Virus record (IMG/VR): IMGVR_UViG_3300044729_003777
Location: 1 to 23,046 of that record
Reading direction: 5' to 3' (one strand)
DNA length: 23,046 bases
DNA from: a virus
Shown here: positions 1-6,959 of the stretch, one piece after another
Position numbering within the stretch: the first letter of the stretch is position 1
Layout: every line of letters starts with the position of its first letter
Translations under genes and position numbers: made by a program
The notes under the pieces: generated by a model
Told to the model about the DNA's origin: nothing
The model's input: the letters and a program-made list of their open reading frames with translations, nothing else
The model's database searches: none

Positions 1-878
1 CGTTTGACCGGAATCAGGCTCATCTCTCTAAGATTGTAGTCTCGAATAAAAGTTTCTTTGATGAAGTTGGCTTCTTCGTAGCTGATGTCAATGTCCAACT
101 CTACTCGCACATGCATCTTGGGCTTGAGAATCGCAGCAGCGTTGTCAATGAGGTTGGCCAAGCCAAACACACGATAGGTGGGTTGATCTGGCCAAGCATG
201 GAATTCAGGCTGCTTGCCCCACTCCATGATCATGACACCGCGGTCGTCGTCGCCCACATCAGCGTAGTTGTGTGGGAAACAGTTGCCAATATAGGTGATG
301 TTGTTTTTGGTTTGACGTTTGTGAAAGTGTCCGGTGAACACATGTTCAAACCCGTAAAAGTCTTCTCTACGCACATTGCCATGATCAGGCATGGCTACCA
401 TGGCATTCATGAGATAGCCAGGTAGTTCAAAATGCCCAAACATATACTTGGCGTTTAACTTAGTGATCCTTTTATAATCATCCCCAACCAGCCAAGGAGC
501 AATAACCACGTCGCCACTGATATACCAATCATTGCAAATATGAATGTTAGGTAAGTTCCGTGCCCATGCCACACTCTGGATATCGCGACGATCGCGATAA
601 TATAAGTCGTGATTGCCAGGAATAAAATAAACAGCATCAAAATTGTCATTCAGGTGCTCCAGAGCCTTGAGACTGTAGTCAAGAGTGACAATGTTGATAC
701 TGGCACGATGATTGTGCCAATCTCCAAGAAACAGTGCTGTTTCACAACCTTCCTCTCGAGCTTTGCTGGTGGCCCATTTCACAAATGACAAACAGTCCTC
801 GTTGTGCAAAGTGCTGTTGCTCTTGAGACCAAAATGGATGTCGGTAAACACCGCAGCTTTTTTGAATAGATTAGACAT
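1..878 (-). CDS. 47: gp47-like recombination endonuclease subunit (SbcD/Mre11 family), 3' end outside window
   Basis: This is the Mre11/SbcD-type metallophosphoesterase that, with ATPase gp46, forms the phage SbcCD-like nuclease. The family processes DNA ends for recombination-dependent replication and host DNA breakdown. Translation from 878 gives 292 complete codons with no stop before the edge; T4 gp47 is about 340 residues, so roughly 50 are missing. All metal-binding motifs are present in order: D13-x-H15, G52-D53, G88-N89-H90-D91, H149 in GHF, and G183-H184-F185-H186. The stretch LFLGDWHNHR and the GNHDLYYRD block resemble T4 gp47. The ATG lies inside the last codons of the upstream gene (ATGTCTAA, 8-base overlap) and has no clear Shine-Dalgarno, so translation is probably coupled. 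In related phages gp46 usually follows, which would put it beyond the left edge. Identity rests on motif order and neighbours; confidence is high. Confidence 0.9.
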   Translation of the reverse strand, partial: MSNLFKKAAVFTDIHFGLKSNSTLHNEDCLSFVKWATSKAREEGCETALFLGDWHNHRASINIVTLDYSLKALEHLNDNFDAVYFIPGNHDLYYRDRRDIQSVAWARNLPNIHICNDWYISGDVVIAPWLVGDDYKRITKLNAKYMFGHFELPGYLMNAMVAMPDHGNVRREDFYGFEHVFTGHFHKRQTKNNITYIGNCFPHNYADVGDDDRGVMIMEWGKQPEFHAWPDQPTYRVFGLANLIDNAAAILKPKMHVRVELDIDISYEEANFIKETFIRDYNLREMSLIPVK

Positions 879-1785
879 AGTCAAGCAATTTTACATGATC
901 AACGATGCGTTGAGCAAGTTGTTGATGACCAATTGGCCCAATGTGCTCGCCATCGGTGCCGCGATCAAATTGTCTCCAATCTGGTGTAGGACACCATTCT
1001 TGGTAGCCGCTGCATTCAAGTTCAATACTGTCCAACAACGGTGTGTTGCCTAGCAATGTCAGTAAAACAAATTTTGTGTTACTTTGCTTCAGATAAGTTG
1101 TGCCAATGTGTATGAATTCAAGATGCTCGTACAGCAGTTGATGATCATTGTAGTAGTCCAAGGCCGCAGCATCACTTTCGCATAACATGTGATCAACTGT
1201 CTCGTACTGATTGGATCGACGCAAACGTTCTGCACTGGTAGTGGCCCAGATCACAATGTCGTTGGGTGCGAATTTGGTCTGTAAAATATGATTGAGACTC
1301 CAGCGAGTGCTGGTGCCAGATTCCGCAATCACAGCAACATCTAGATTGAGTTGTTGTGCCACCAAAGTTGCAAAACGTTGATGTTCTGGTTGATGCAGAC
1401 CCACGCCCAAGGTATGGCTACAGCCAAACGCCCATACAGTGGCTCCGGGTGACTGCGCGGTCAAAAACCCGTTTTGATAGCACTGTTGTGCAGGCGGGTC
1501 AAAATTTTCAACAGTGCGAAAGTGCCTGACATGATTCAACAACTGTTGAGTTTTGCGTTTGGCTGCTAGATCTTGCCAGGGCACTTGGTCGCAGTATACC
1601 ACTCTGGATGCAGCAAGGCACACAGCCTTGAGCGTGTCAAAATCAACATCGCCCAAGGCTGTGTGATACACACCATTGAGAGACACAGCGTGACAGTTGT
1701 TGAGATCAATCAGCACACTGTGTCCAAAGTGCTGTGCGCACCACTCAGCCAGTTCCGGGCTGGTATCGCCCACTACAACAATCAT
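871..1785 (-). CDS. SGNH/GDSL-hydrolase-like protein with extra N-terminal domain
   Basis: This 304-residue protein has two parts. Residues 1-95 start with a beta strand (MIVVVGDTS) and look like a small alpha/beta domain of unknown role. From about 117 onward the SGNH-hydrolase plan appears: FGCSHT with candidate nucleophile Ser123, GTSTRWS near 157, a strand DIVIWATT near 176, and the C-terminal catalytic D-x-x-H (D278, H281) followed by GPIGHQQLA. SGNH enzymes are esterases or deacylases acting on lipids, acetylated sugars or peptidoglycan; the substrate here cannot be read. The GDSL motif is altered to GCSH, which occurs in divergent members. ATG at 1785 is preferred over a TTG one codon upstream because it overlaps the gp55 stop as TGATG. 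The gene lies between a sigma factor and a nuclease, so early or middle expression is likely. It could modify host or phage glycans, but that is inference. Confidence 0.72.
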   Translation of the reverse strand: MIVVVGDTSPELAEWCAQHFGHSVLIDLNNCHAVSLNGVYHTALGDVDFDTLKAVCLAASRVVYCDQVPWQDLAAKRKTQQLLNHVRHFRTVENFDPPAQQCYQNGFLTAQSPGATVWAFGCSHTLGVGLHQPEHQRFATLVAQQLNLDVAVIAESGTSTRWSLNHILQTKFAPNDIVIWATTSAERLRRSNQYETVDHMLCESDAAALDYYNDHQLLYEHLEFIHIGTTYLKQSNTKFVLLTLLGNTPLLDSIELECSGYQEWCPTPDWRQFDRGTDGEHIGPIGHQQLAQRIVDHVKLLDYV

Positions 1786-2687
1786 CAATAGTTCATGTCA
1801 ATGGATGTGACCGGACCAGACACATCTGCAGACAACTTGCCAGAATTTTGTCTTGTCCAGGAAGGGTTGAGACCGTTGAGTTCCAGTATATCGTCTCTGA
1901 TGCTTTGATTCTTTTTTTCTATGTTGAGTATGCGTGTGAAACTGTTGGTTATGGCTGCTGTGTAATATGCAAATGGGTTTTGCGATTTTGACTCGTCAAA
2001 TTGCAGGCCAATCTGACTCAACTGTAACAGAGCCTGCCCACGCATTTCTTCGTTGTAGGTGTAACCGCGCCAGTTTGAACGTGTGGCATAGCGTTCACAC
2101 AGTTTCATAAACATCATGGCCAGTTTTTTGGTCATTTGTCCATGCTCTCTGCAAAATTGGCCAGATTCAAGATCGCCCTGCCAGTGACTACGTCCCACGA
2201 TGTAGGTTGTCTTGTCTTCGGTGATGCGATAGTGTTCAAAGGGCGGAAAATTCAACCGAACATGATTGGTGTCTAGCACAGGCTCATCCAGCAGCTCTTG
2301 CAAGCCATCATCTTGTTCGGTGTCTTCAAGATCCAGAATGTCTTCCAGTCTGCGTCGTTTGAGTTCGGCCTTGCTGACTTTTTTTGGTGCTCTGGGAATG
2401 TGATCCCAGGTTGTTATTCTAAACACAATGTCAGTGTTGGGAATTTTTTTGGGATCAATCACAGTGCCAGTTTCGCGTTTGATGCGATCAGCACGGTTGC
2501 GTCGAGCCTCGGCTATGGTGCGTTGATTGATGCGATCCAGACTGGGCAATATGATGTCAAATTGATGGTCCAGATCACGATCACGAAACCAACAGTAGCT
2601 ATTTTTGCTGAGATGTATTTCTTTCAATATATCGCGGTTGTTGAGATAGTTCACCTTGGGCGAACTCTTGGGCAGGGGTGTGGTCAT
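1785..2687 (-). CDS. 55: Late-transcription sigma factor gp55-like
   Basis: gp55 is the phage sigma factor that directs host RNA polymerase to TAAATA-type late promoters. The N-terminal block PKVNYLNNRDILKEI (residues 10-24) resembles the T4 gp55 start, and the core sigma-region-2 homology lies at about 184-262: NWRGYTYNEEMRGQAL, FDESKSQNPFAYYTAAI, then a basic helix. The last six residues, SIDMNY (295-300), match the pattern of the T4 gp55 tail SLDFLY, which contacts the gp45 sliding clamp. The protein has 300 residues against about 185 in T4. The excess is an insertion of roughly 150 residues (about 26-180), rich in charged residues and containing WDHIPRAPKKVSKAELKRRR. It is the first gene of the leftward operon, with AGGAG 12 bases before the start and a sigma70-like promoter upstream. 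Identification is strong; the role of the insertion is unknown. Confidence 0.9.
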   Translation of the reverse strand: MTTPLPKSSPKVNYLNNRDILKEIHLSKNSYCWFRDRDLDHQFDIILPSLDRINQRTIAEARRNRADRIKRETGTVIDPKKIPNTDIVFRITTWDHIPRAPKKVSKAELKRRRLEDILDLEDTEQDDGLQELLDEPVLDTNHVRLNFPPFEHYRITEDKTTYIVGRSHWQGDLESGQFCREHGQMTKKLAMMFMKLCERYATRSNWRGYTYNEEMRGQALLQLSQIGLQFDESKSQNPFAYYTAAITNSFTRILNIEKKNQSIRDDILELNGLNPSWTRQNSGKLSADVSGPVTSIDMNY

Positions 2688-2703
2688 GCTGTGCGACGTC
2701 TCC

Positions 2704-2709
2704 TAAATA
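2704..2709 (+). promoter_or_regulatory. Second TAAATA hexamer in the divergent region
   Basis: TAAATA at 2704-2709 reads rightward and lies in the gp55 leader, overlapping its AGGAG site on the other strand. It lacks the AACTGCGCCGTT box and is 94 bases before the gp48-like start. It could be a weaker late promoter whose transcript would cross the gp55 promoter, or a chance AT-rich hexamer. Confidence 0.2.
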
Positions 2710-2716
2710 GATACTT

Positions 2717-2744
2717 AGTGTAGCATTTTTGCAACAGATGTCAA
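2717..2744 (-). promoter_or_regulatory. Sigma70-type promoter for the gp55 operon
   Basis: On the minus strand TTGACA (2744-2739) is followed after 16 bases by TACACT (2722-2717), a perfect -35 and a 4/6 -10 element. It points to gp55, whose ATG is 30 bases downstream of the -10. Use of the host sigma factor would let the late sigma gene be made before late transcription. An AGGAG ribosome-binding site (2704-2700) lies in the leader. The spacing is one short of the ideal 17 and no start site is known, so confidence is moderate. Confidence 0.5.
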
Positions 2745-2755
2745 CCTTTTTCTAA

Positions 2756-2784
2756 AACTGCGCCGTTAAAAATCCGAGTAAATA
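2756..2784 (+). promoter_or_regulatory. Candidate late promoter with upstream dyad box, copy 1
   Basis: The box AACTGCGCCGTT (2756-2767) is followed by an 11-base spacer and TAAATA (2779-2784), the core of T4-type late promoters read by gp55. The box is a near-perfect inverted repeat, AACnGCGCnGTT. The same box, spacing and TAAATA recur before gp6. A start about six bases after TAAATA would fall on the AGAGGA ribosome-binding site (2789-2794), giving a leader of roughly 13 bases. It would drive the whole rightward baseplate operon. The promoter call is strong by position; the function of the box is inference. Confidence 0.7.
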
Positions 2785-2802
2785 ACATAGAGGAACATTA
2801 TC

Positions 2803-3927
2803 ATGGCTGAACCCACAAGATCACCTGCACCGGTGCCACCAGGCGAAACTGGCTATACTGTTGAGCAGACCAACGTCAATGTGTTGCGAGCAATTGGTGC
2901 GCCTGCCAACGTGGGCGAAGCTGCTGTGGCACAGACCAATGCCAGTATTGTGAATACCATAGTACGCAATCCTGTGAGTGTGCCCACGCCGCCTCCGCCG
3001 GCAGGAAGCACAGCAGCACTGGAGGCCAACAAAAGACTGATAATCAGCAACAATTTTAACACACAGGTCACGGCTGCTAGAGAAAATGCACAGCAGCAGG
3101 CAGTGCGCCAGTCCATGGAGAAAAATCCCCAGGTAGGCGACTGGCGAGTTAGGCTACAGCTGGCACCCAACAGTGATTATCTCTACACCACTGGTGCTCA
3201 AGACGTGGGCATCTTGAAACCACTGCAAAACAGCAACGGTGTGATTTTTCCCTACACTCCCAGTGTACAGACAGCATATCGTGCCAATTACGAAAGCTAT
3301 AACCTCATACACAGCAATTTTCGCGGACTGTTTTACAAAAGCAGTCAGGTTGATGATGTACAAATACGAGCCAAATTCACAGCACAGGACACAGCAGAAG
3401 CCAATTATCTCCTGGCAGTGATTCATTTTTTCCGCAGTGTGACCAAGATGTTTTATGGTCAAGATGCACAGCGAGGAACACCGCCACCCCTGGTTTATCT
3501 GCGGGGTTTTGGTGAATATCAATTCATGAATCATCCCTGCTTGGTATCGGCGTTTACCTACACTCTGCCCACTGAAGTTGACTACATTCGAGCTCTTGCG
3601 CCCAACAACTACGGACAGAGTCTGTTGACCAGACGTGAAGTTGGTCAGGCGCCGTTCTTGGGCAGTCAATTGGCCGGTGCTCGTCGTTTGTTGAATGCCA
3701 TACAAAGATTTGGCAGTCAAGCCGTGCCCAAGGGGGCCGAAGCCAAGCCACCTTCGCCTCCGCCGCTGGAGCAGAATATCAACAACACTGCCATGGCTAC
3801 CTATGTGCCCACGAGCATGGAAATTGACATAACACTGATACCGGTGCAGACTCGTCAACAGGTCAGCACACAGTTCAGTCTCAAACAATTTGCCAACGGT
3901 GACTTGATCAAAGGAGGTTATTGGTAA
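2803..3927 (+). CDS. 48: Baseplate tail-tube cap/initiator, gp48-like
   Basis: First gene of the rightward operon, 374 residues, close to T4 gp48 (about 364). In T4, gp48 and gp54 sit on top of the central hub and nucleate the tail tube. Residues 1-70 are Ala/Pro/Thr rich and end in TPPPPAG, probably flexible. The folded core spans about 110-265: DWRVRLQLAP, then RAKFTAQDTAEANYLLAVIHFF, then GTPPPLVYLRGFG, then FTYTLPTEVDYI. Together these follow the pattern of tube-initiator proteins in which a beta sandwich is interrupted by a helix carrying the AxYLLAVIHFF signature. A second Pro-rich stretch (PPSPPPLEQ, near 316) precedes the C-terminal strands. AGAGGA lies 8 bases before the ATG. The stop overlaps the next start as TAATG. 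gp54 is the main alternative, as the two T4 proteins are related in role; no separate gp54 is seen here. Confidence 0.65.
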   Translation: MAEPTRSPAPVPPGETGYTVEQTNVNVLRAIGAPANVGEAAVAQTNASIVNTIVRNPVSVPTPPPPAGSTAALEANKRLIISNNFNTQVTAARENAQQQAVRQSMEKNPQVGDWRVRLQLAPNSDYLYTTGAQDVGILKPLQNSNGVIFPYTPSVQTAYRANYESYNLIHSNFRGLFYKSSQVDDVQIRAKFTAQDTAEANYLLAVIHFFRSVTKMFYGQDAQRGTPPPLVYLRGFGEYQFMNHPCLVSAFTYTLPTEVDYIRALAPNNYGQSLLTRREVGQAPFLGSQLAGARRLLNAIQRFGSQAVPKGAEAKPPSPPPLEQNINNTAMATYVPTSMEIDITLIPVQTRQQVSTQFSLKQFANGDLIKGGYW

Positions 3928-4226
3928 TGGCCACGTACGACAGCCGCAGTCCCTACTACACCACAACTTATTCGCAGTTTTTTCTTGATGTCATGAACAA
4001 TCGTCCCATACCCAAACAGGACGATGATTTACAGTTTGAGATAAATCTCACATATCAATACAGACCAGATCTTTTGGCATTTGACTTGTACGACTCAGGA
4101 TCGTTGTGGTGGGTATTCTATCAAAGAAATCCCAACACCTTGCAAGCACCGCCGCTTGATTTCAAAGTGGGCACGGTGATATATCTGCCCAAGATCAGCA
4201 CGTTGAAATCTGCCCTTGGATTCTAA
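3927..4226 (+). CDS. 53: Baseplate wedge protein gp53-like (short form)
   Basis: This 99-residue protein carries the conserved gp53 core: YQYRPDLLAFDLYDSGSLWW at about 44-63, followed by VFYQRNPNT and DFKVGTVIYLPK, a LysM-like fold. In T4, gp53 joins neighbouring wedges around the hub. T4 gp53 is about 196 residues, so this version keeps only the N-terminal, core-containing half. ATG at 3927 is chosen over a TTG two codons upstream because it overlaps the previous stop (TAATG) and has a strong AGGAGG at 3912-3917 with 9-base spacing, lying inside the preceding gene. The next gene begins 2 bases after the stop. Confidence 0.85.
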   Translation: MATYDSRSPYYTTTYSQFFLDVMNNRPIPKQDDDLQFEINLTYQYRPDLLAFDLYDSGSLWWVFYQRNPNTLQAPPLDFKVGTVIYLPKISTLKSALGF

Positions 4227-4228
4227 AC

Positions 4229-6952
4229 ATGGCCAATAGTCCAATTCCGGTTCCGTCTCCAACAGGCAATGGTCCCAGCAACGCCGCTGAATTGGCATTG
4301 GCTCAAGGCAAAGACATTGCCAAACCTGATCCTGCTCTGTCAACATCACAGACAGAGAGCAAGGCCATTACCAATGACGACAACGCTAGAGCAGCCAACA
4401 ATCAACAACAGCCACTGACCTCGCAGCCTCAAACAACTGAATACTGGAAAAATTTTAGAATAAGACCACAGCCCAATGTGCTGGATGCCTACAGCAGTTA
4501 CAGCTATTCTGCATCGGTGTATCTTATCACAGAAAACCAATATCTTCAACTGCTGCAGAGTGCCAATAAAACCGTGGCAGGTTTCCAACTGTTGTTCCAA
4601 AGCGGTGGAGCGCAGGCCAACTCCGGACCAGTAACGGTGACCAGCATCGACGGACAGCCCACCAATGCCACCACCGGACCCAATGACGGATTGAATCGCA
4701 GCAGATTCTTCACAGATGATTTTTATATTGATTCAATAACACTGGAAAACAATGTGCCTGGCAAGGCCACTGGCGCTGCGCACATGAACACCAACCTTAC
4801 TTTTACAGTGATTGAACCCACGGGTATAACTCTAATAGACAGGCTGGCACAGGCCGTGGCTGATTTTAGATCGCCCGAACTGCAAGGCAAGCCAGTGAAC
4901 TATGCTGCTGCTCAGTATCTCATGGTCATAAGATTTTATGGCTATGACAAAGATGGTAAGCCAGTGCAGGTCACGGGCGGAACCGTGGATCAAGAAGGAG
5001 TCAGCCAACAAGGGGCAGTGGTAGAACGTTTTATACCTTTCAAGATTCGCGGGATCAAATTCAGTGTGGGCAATCAATTGGTTACCTATACCTGGGAATG
5101 TGCGCCAGTGGGCCAGCTCAACGCCAGTTATACTGGGCGAGGCACGATTCCTGCCGACATAGAATTGGCATCAAAATCTCTAGGAGATATACTGGGTGGC
5201 ACAGTGGGCGATGTGTCCACAACAGCTGGCACAGCTACCAACACAGCTCTGCCTGGCACTGCCAATACCACCAATATCAATGCGCCAGCGCAGCAGACCG
5301 AAGGCCGTGTCAATTCTCAAACCGCAACCAATCCTGCATCAGCCAATCCCAACACAGCCGCAACGCCAACCAATGTCACCACTGCCAATCGCGGTTTGGT
5401 CAAGGCTCTCAATGATTACCAACAACAGTTGGTCAAGCAAGGCATATTTGATCAGGCCGACATTTACGAAATAAGATTCATAGGCGACGATGCTGGTGCA
5501 TTATACAGCGCCAGATTGGAACTGTTGGACGATGACATTGTGAAAAAACGCACCGCGTCAGCCAAAGCCACACCGCAGACCATTGACCCCAATCGTGGGT
5601 ACGTGGATTTGAAAACACGCAGCTATCCTATCACAGCCGGCATGAGCATTGTGAATGTCATTGATATCTTGTGTAGAAACAGTACCTGGATATCCAATCA
5701 AAGTCTGATAGTGTATGATGCCAATGGCCAAGCTCAACCTAACAAAAATCGCAGCAACAGCCCACTGAAATGGTTCAACATATCCATGCATGCTGAACCT
5801 TTGAAATGGGACGACAAACGCAACGACTATGCGTATAGAATTGTCTACAGCATTGGCAGTAGATTGGTCAAAAACGTGGTCAGTAGATATTTTGTGAGTC
5901 CAGCCTTCACTGGTGTGGTAAAAAGATATCCTTATTGGTTCACCGGACAGAATTCAGCGGTCTTGGATTACAAAGAAGAATTGAACACACTGTATCAATT
6001 CACTGTGAGTGGCGGGCGCACTGCCACCGGGCAAGAAATTGAAAGTGCTCGAGACAACAGTCTGGTCAATGCCACGTTTAGTCTGCTAGATGTGGCCACC
6101 TATGTGTACTCTCCACGCAGTGCCGAATCCAGTGCCGGCGGCAACGGGCCGCAATTTGAGCCAGCAGCCAATTTTGCAGAATTACTTTACAGTCCAGGTG
6201 ATCTCAAAGAAGTCAATTTGAAAATTGTGGGCGACCCGGCCTGGATTGTGCAAGGCAGTGTGCTGCGAGCACCAACCAATCTGCTGTTTAGTGGCACCAG
6301 CTTGGCCGAGGGATTTCTGCCTGATGGCACCATTAATTTCGAGAATCAAGATGTGTTGTTTGAGATAGCATGGCAGAAACCTGCGGATTACGATCTGGCC
6401 ACGGGCATAGCTGACCCTTATAAATCTGATCCAACTCGTAATCGCAATCCATTTCAAAGCAGAATATACATTATCAAGCGGGTGGTCAGTGAATTCAATC
6501 GCGGCAGTTTTACTCAAACATTGAATGGCGCAGCATACCTGATACCAACTTCTTTCCTACAGCAAGGAAGTGTGGAAATTGGTCCTATAACACCTGAACG
6601 CCGCGAAACCAGCGGCAGCCAGCAACCTCAGCGTGAGAACGCAGCACAGAATGCTCAAAACAATTCATCAGCAGTGCAAGGCGGTACATATTTCAACGGT
6701 GCTAGAAATCAACCTGCCCTGAGCGGTAGAATAATTTCGCCCAGTCAGGCTGTGGCAGCGGCCAGCACGGAAAGCACCAATCTAGTCCCGCCACTGCCGC
6801 CAAGAGTTCCCACTGATGGCACCAACAACGTGGTTGGCAGCACCGGTGGTGGATTTGCCAACGGGGGATTTGGCAGCATAGGCACAGTTAGCCAAGCACC
6901 ACAGCCCAGTGTCAATTCGCCAACCAATCAACTCATGAAGAGAGAAGCTTAG
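4229..6952 (+). CDS. Large baseplate hub-like structural protein (position of gp27)
   Basis: A 907-residue virion protein directly upstream of gp5. Residues 1-70 are polar and probably disordered. A first folded part (about 71-318) contains the strands FFTDDFYIDSITLENN, then LTFTVIEPTGITLIDRLAQA and YLMVIRFYGYDKDG. A linker of almost only Thr, Ala, Asn and Pro follows (about 320-389). A second folded part (about 390-788) ends with SRIYIIKRVVSEFNRGSFTQ, which resembles the closing strands of phage and VgrG hub proteins, where a line on path and velocity of strands is given by V-x-x-x-F-x-x-G-x-F-T-Q. The C-terminus (about 789-907) is again Gln/Ser/Gly/Pro rich. T4 places hub gp27 in contact with gp5, and no other gp27 candidate is present here, so this is probably its functional counterpart. 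That assignment is inference; the gene itself is certain. It starts 2 bases after gp53. Confidence 0.62.
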   Translation: MANSPIPVPSPTGNGPSNAAELALAQGKDIAKPDPALSTSQTESKAITNDDNARAANNQQQPLTSQPQTTEYWKNFRIRPQPNVLDAYSSYSYSASVYLITENQYLQLLQSANKTVAGFQLLFQSGGAQANSGPVTVTSIDGQPTNATTGPNDGLNRSRFFTDDFYIDSITLENNVPGKATGAAHMNTNLTFTVIEPTGITLIDRLAQAVADFRSPELQGKPVNYAAAQYLMVIRFYGYDKDGKPVQVTGGTVDQEGVSQQGAVVERFIPFKIRGIKFSVGNQLVTYTWECAPVGQLNASYTGRGTIPADIELASKSLGDILGGTVGDVSTTAGTATNTALPGTANTTNINAPAQQTEGRVNSQTATNPASANPNTAATPTNVTTANRGLVKALNDYQQQLVKQGIFDQADIYEIRFIGDDAGALYSARLELLDDDIVKKRTASAKATPQTIDPNRGYVDLKTRSYPITAGMSIVNVIDILCRNSTWISNQSLIVYDANGQAQPNKNRSNSPLKWFNISMHAEPLKWDDKRNDYAYRIVYSIGSRLVKNVVSRYFVSPAFTGVVKRYPYWFTGQNSAVLDYKEELNTLYQFTVSGGRTATGQEIESARDNSLVNATFSLLDVATYVYSPRSAESSAGGNGPQFEPAANFAELLYSPGDLKEVNLKIVGDPAWIVQGSVLRAPTNLLFSGTSLAEGFLPDGTINFENQDVLFEIAWQKPADYDLATGIADPYKSDPTRNRNPFQSRIYIIKRVVSEFNRGSFTQTLNGAAYLIPTSFLQQGSVEIGPITPERRETSGSQQPQRENAAQNAQNNSSAVQGGTYFNGARNQPALSGRIISPSQAVAAASTESTNLVPPLPPRVPTDGTNNVVGSTGGGFANGGFGSIGTVSQAPQPSVNSPTNQLMKREA

Positions 6953-6959
6953 ACAAATC

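Noticed and set aside
1-425. Plus-strand open frame at 111-425
   Set aside because: It is the shadow of gp47, whose minus-strand translation has the complete metallophosphoesterase motif set.
2688-2802. Possible rho-independent terminator in the only long gap
   Set aside because: The region is divergent, the dyad box has no loop or following T-run on either strand, and promoters explain it better.
3649-3656. GCGCCGTT, part of the promoter box, inside the gp48-like gene
   Set aside because: Lacks the AACT half and has no TAAATA at the 11-base spacing; likely coding coincidence.
3154-3966. 270-codon open frame on the minus strand opposite the gp48-like gene
   Set aside because: Antisense to a gene with clear family motifs; cysteine-rich translation with no recognisable domain.
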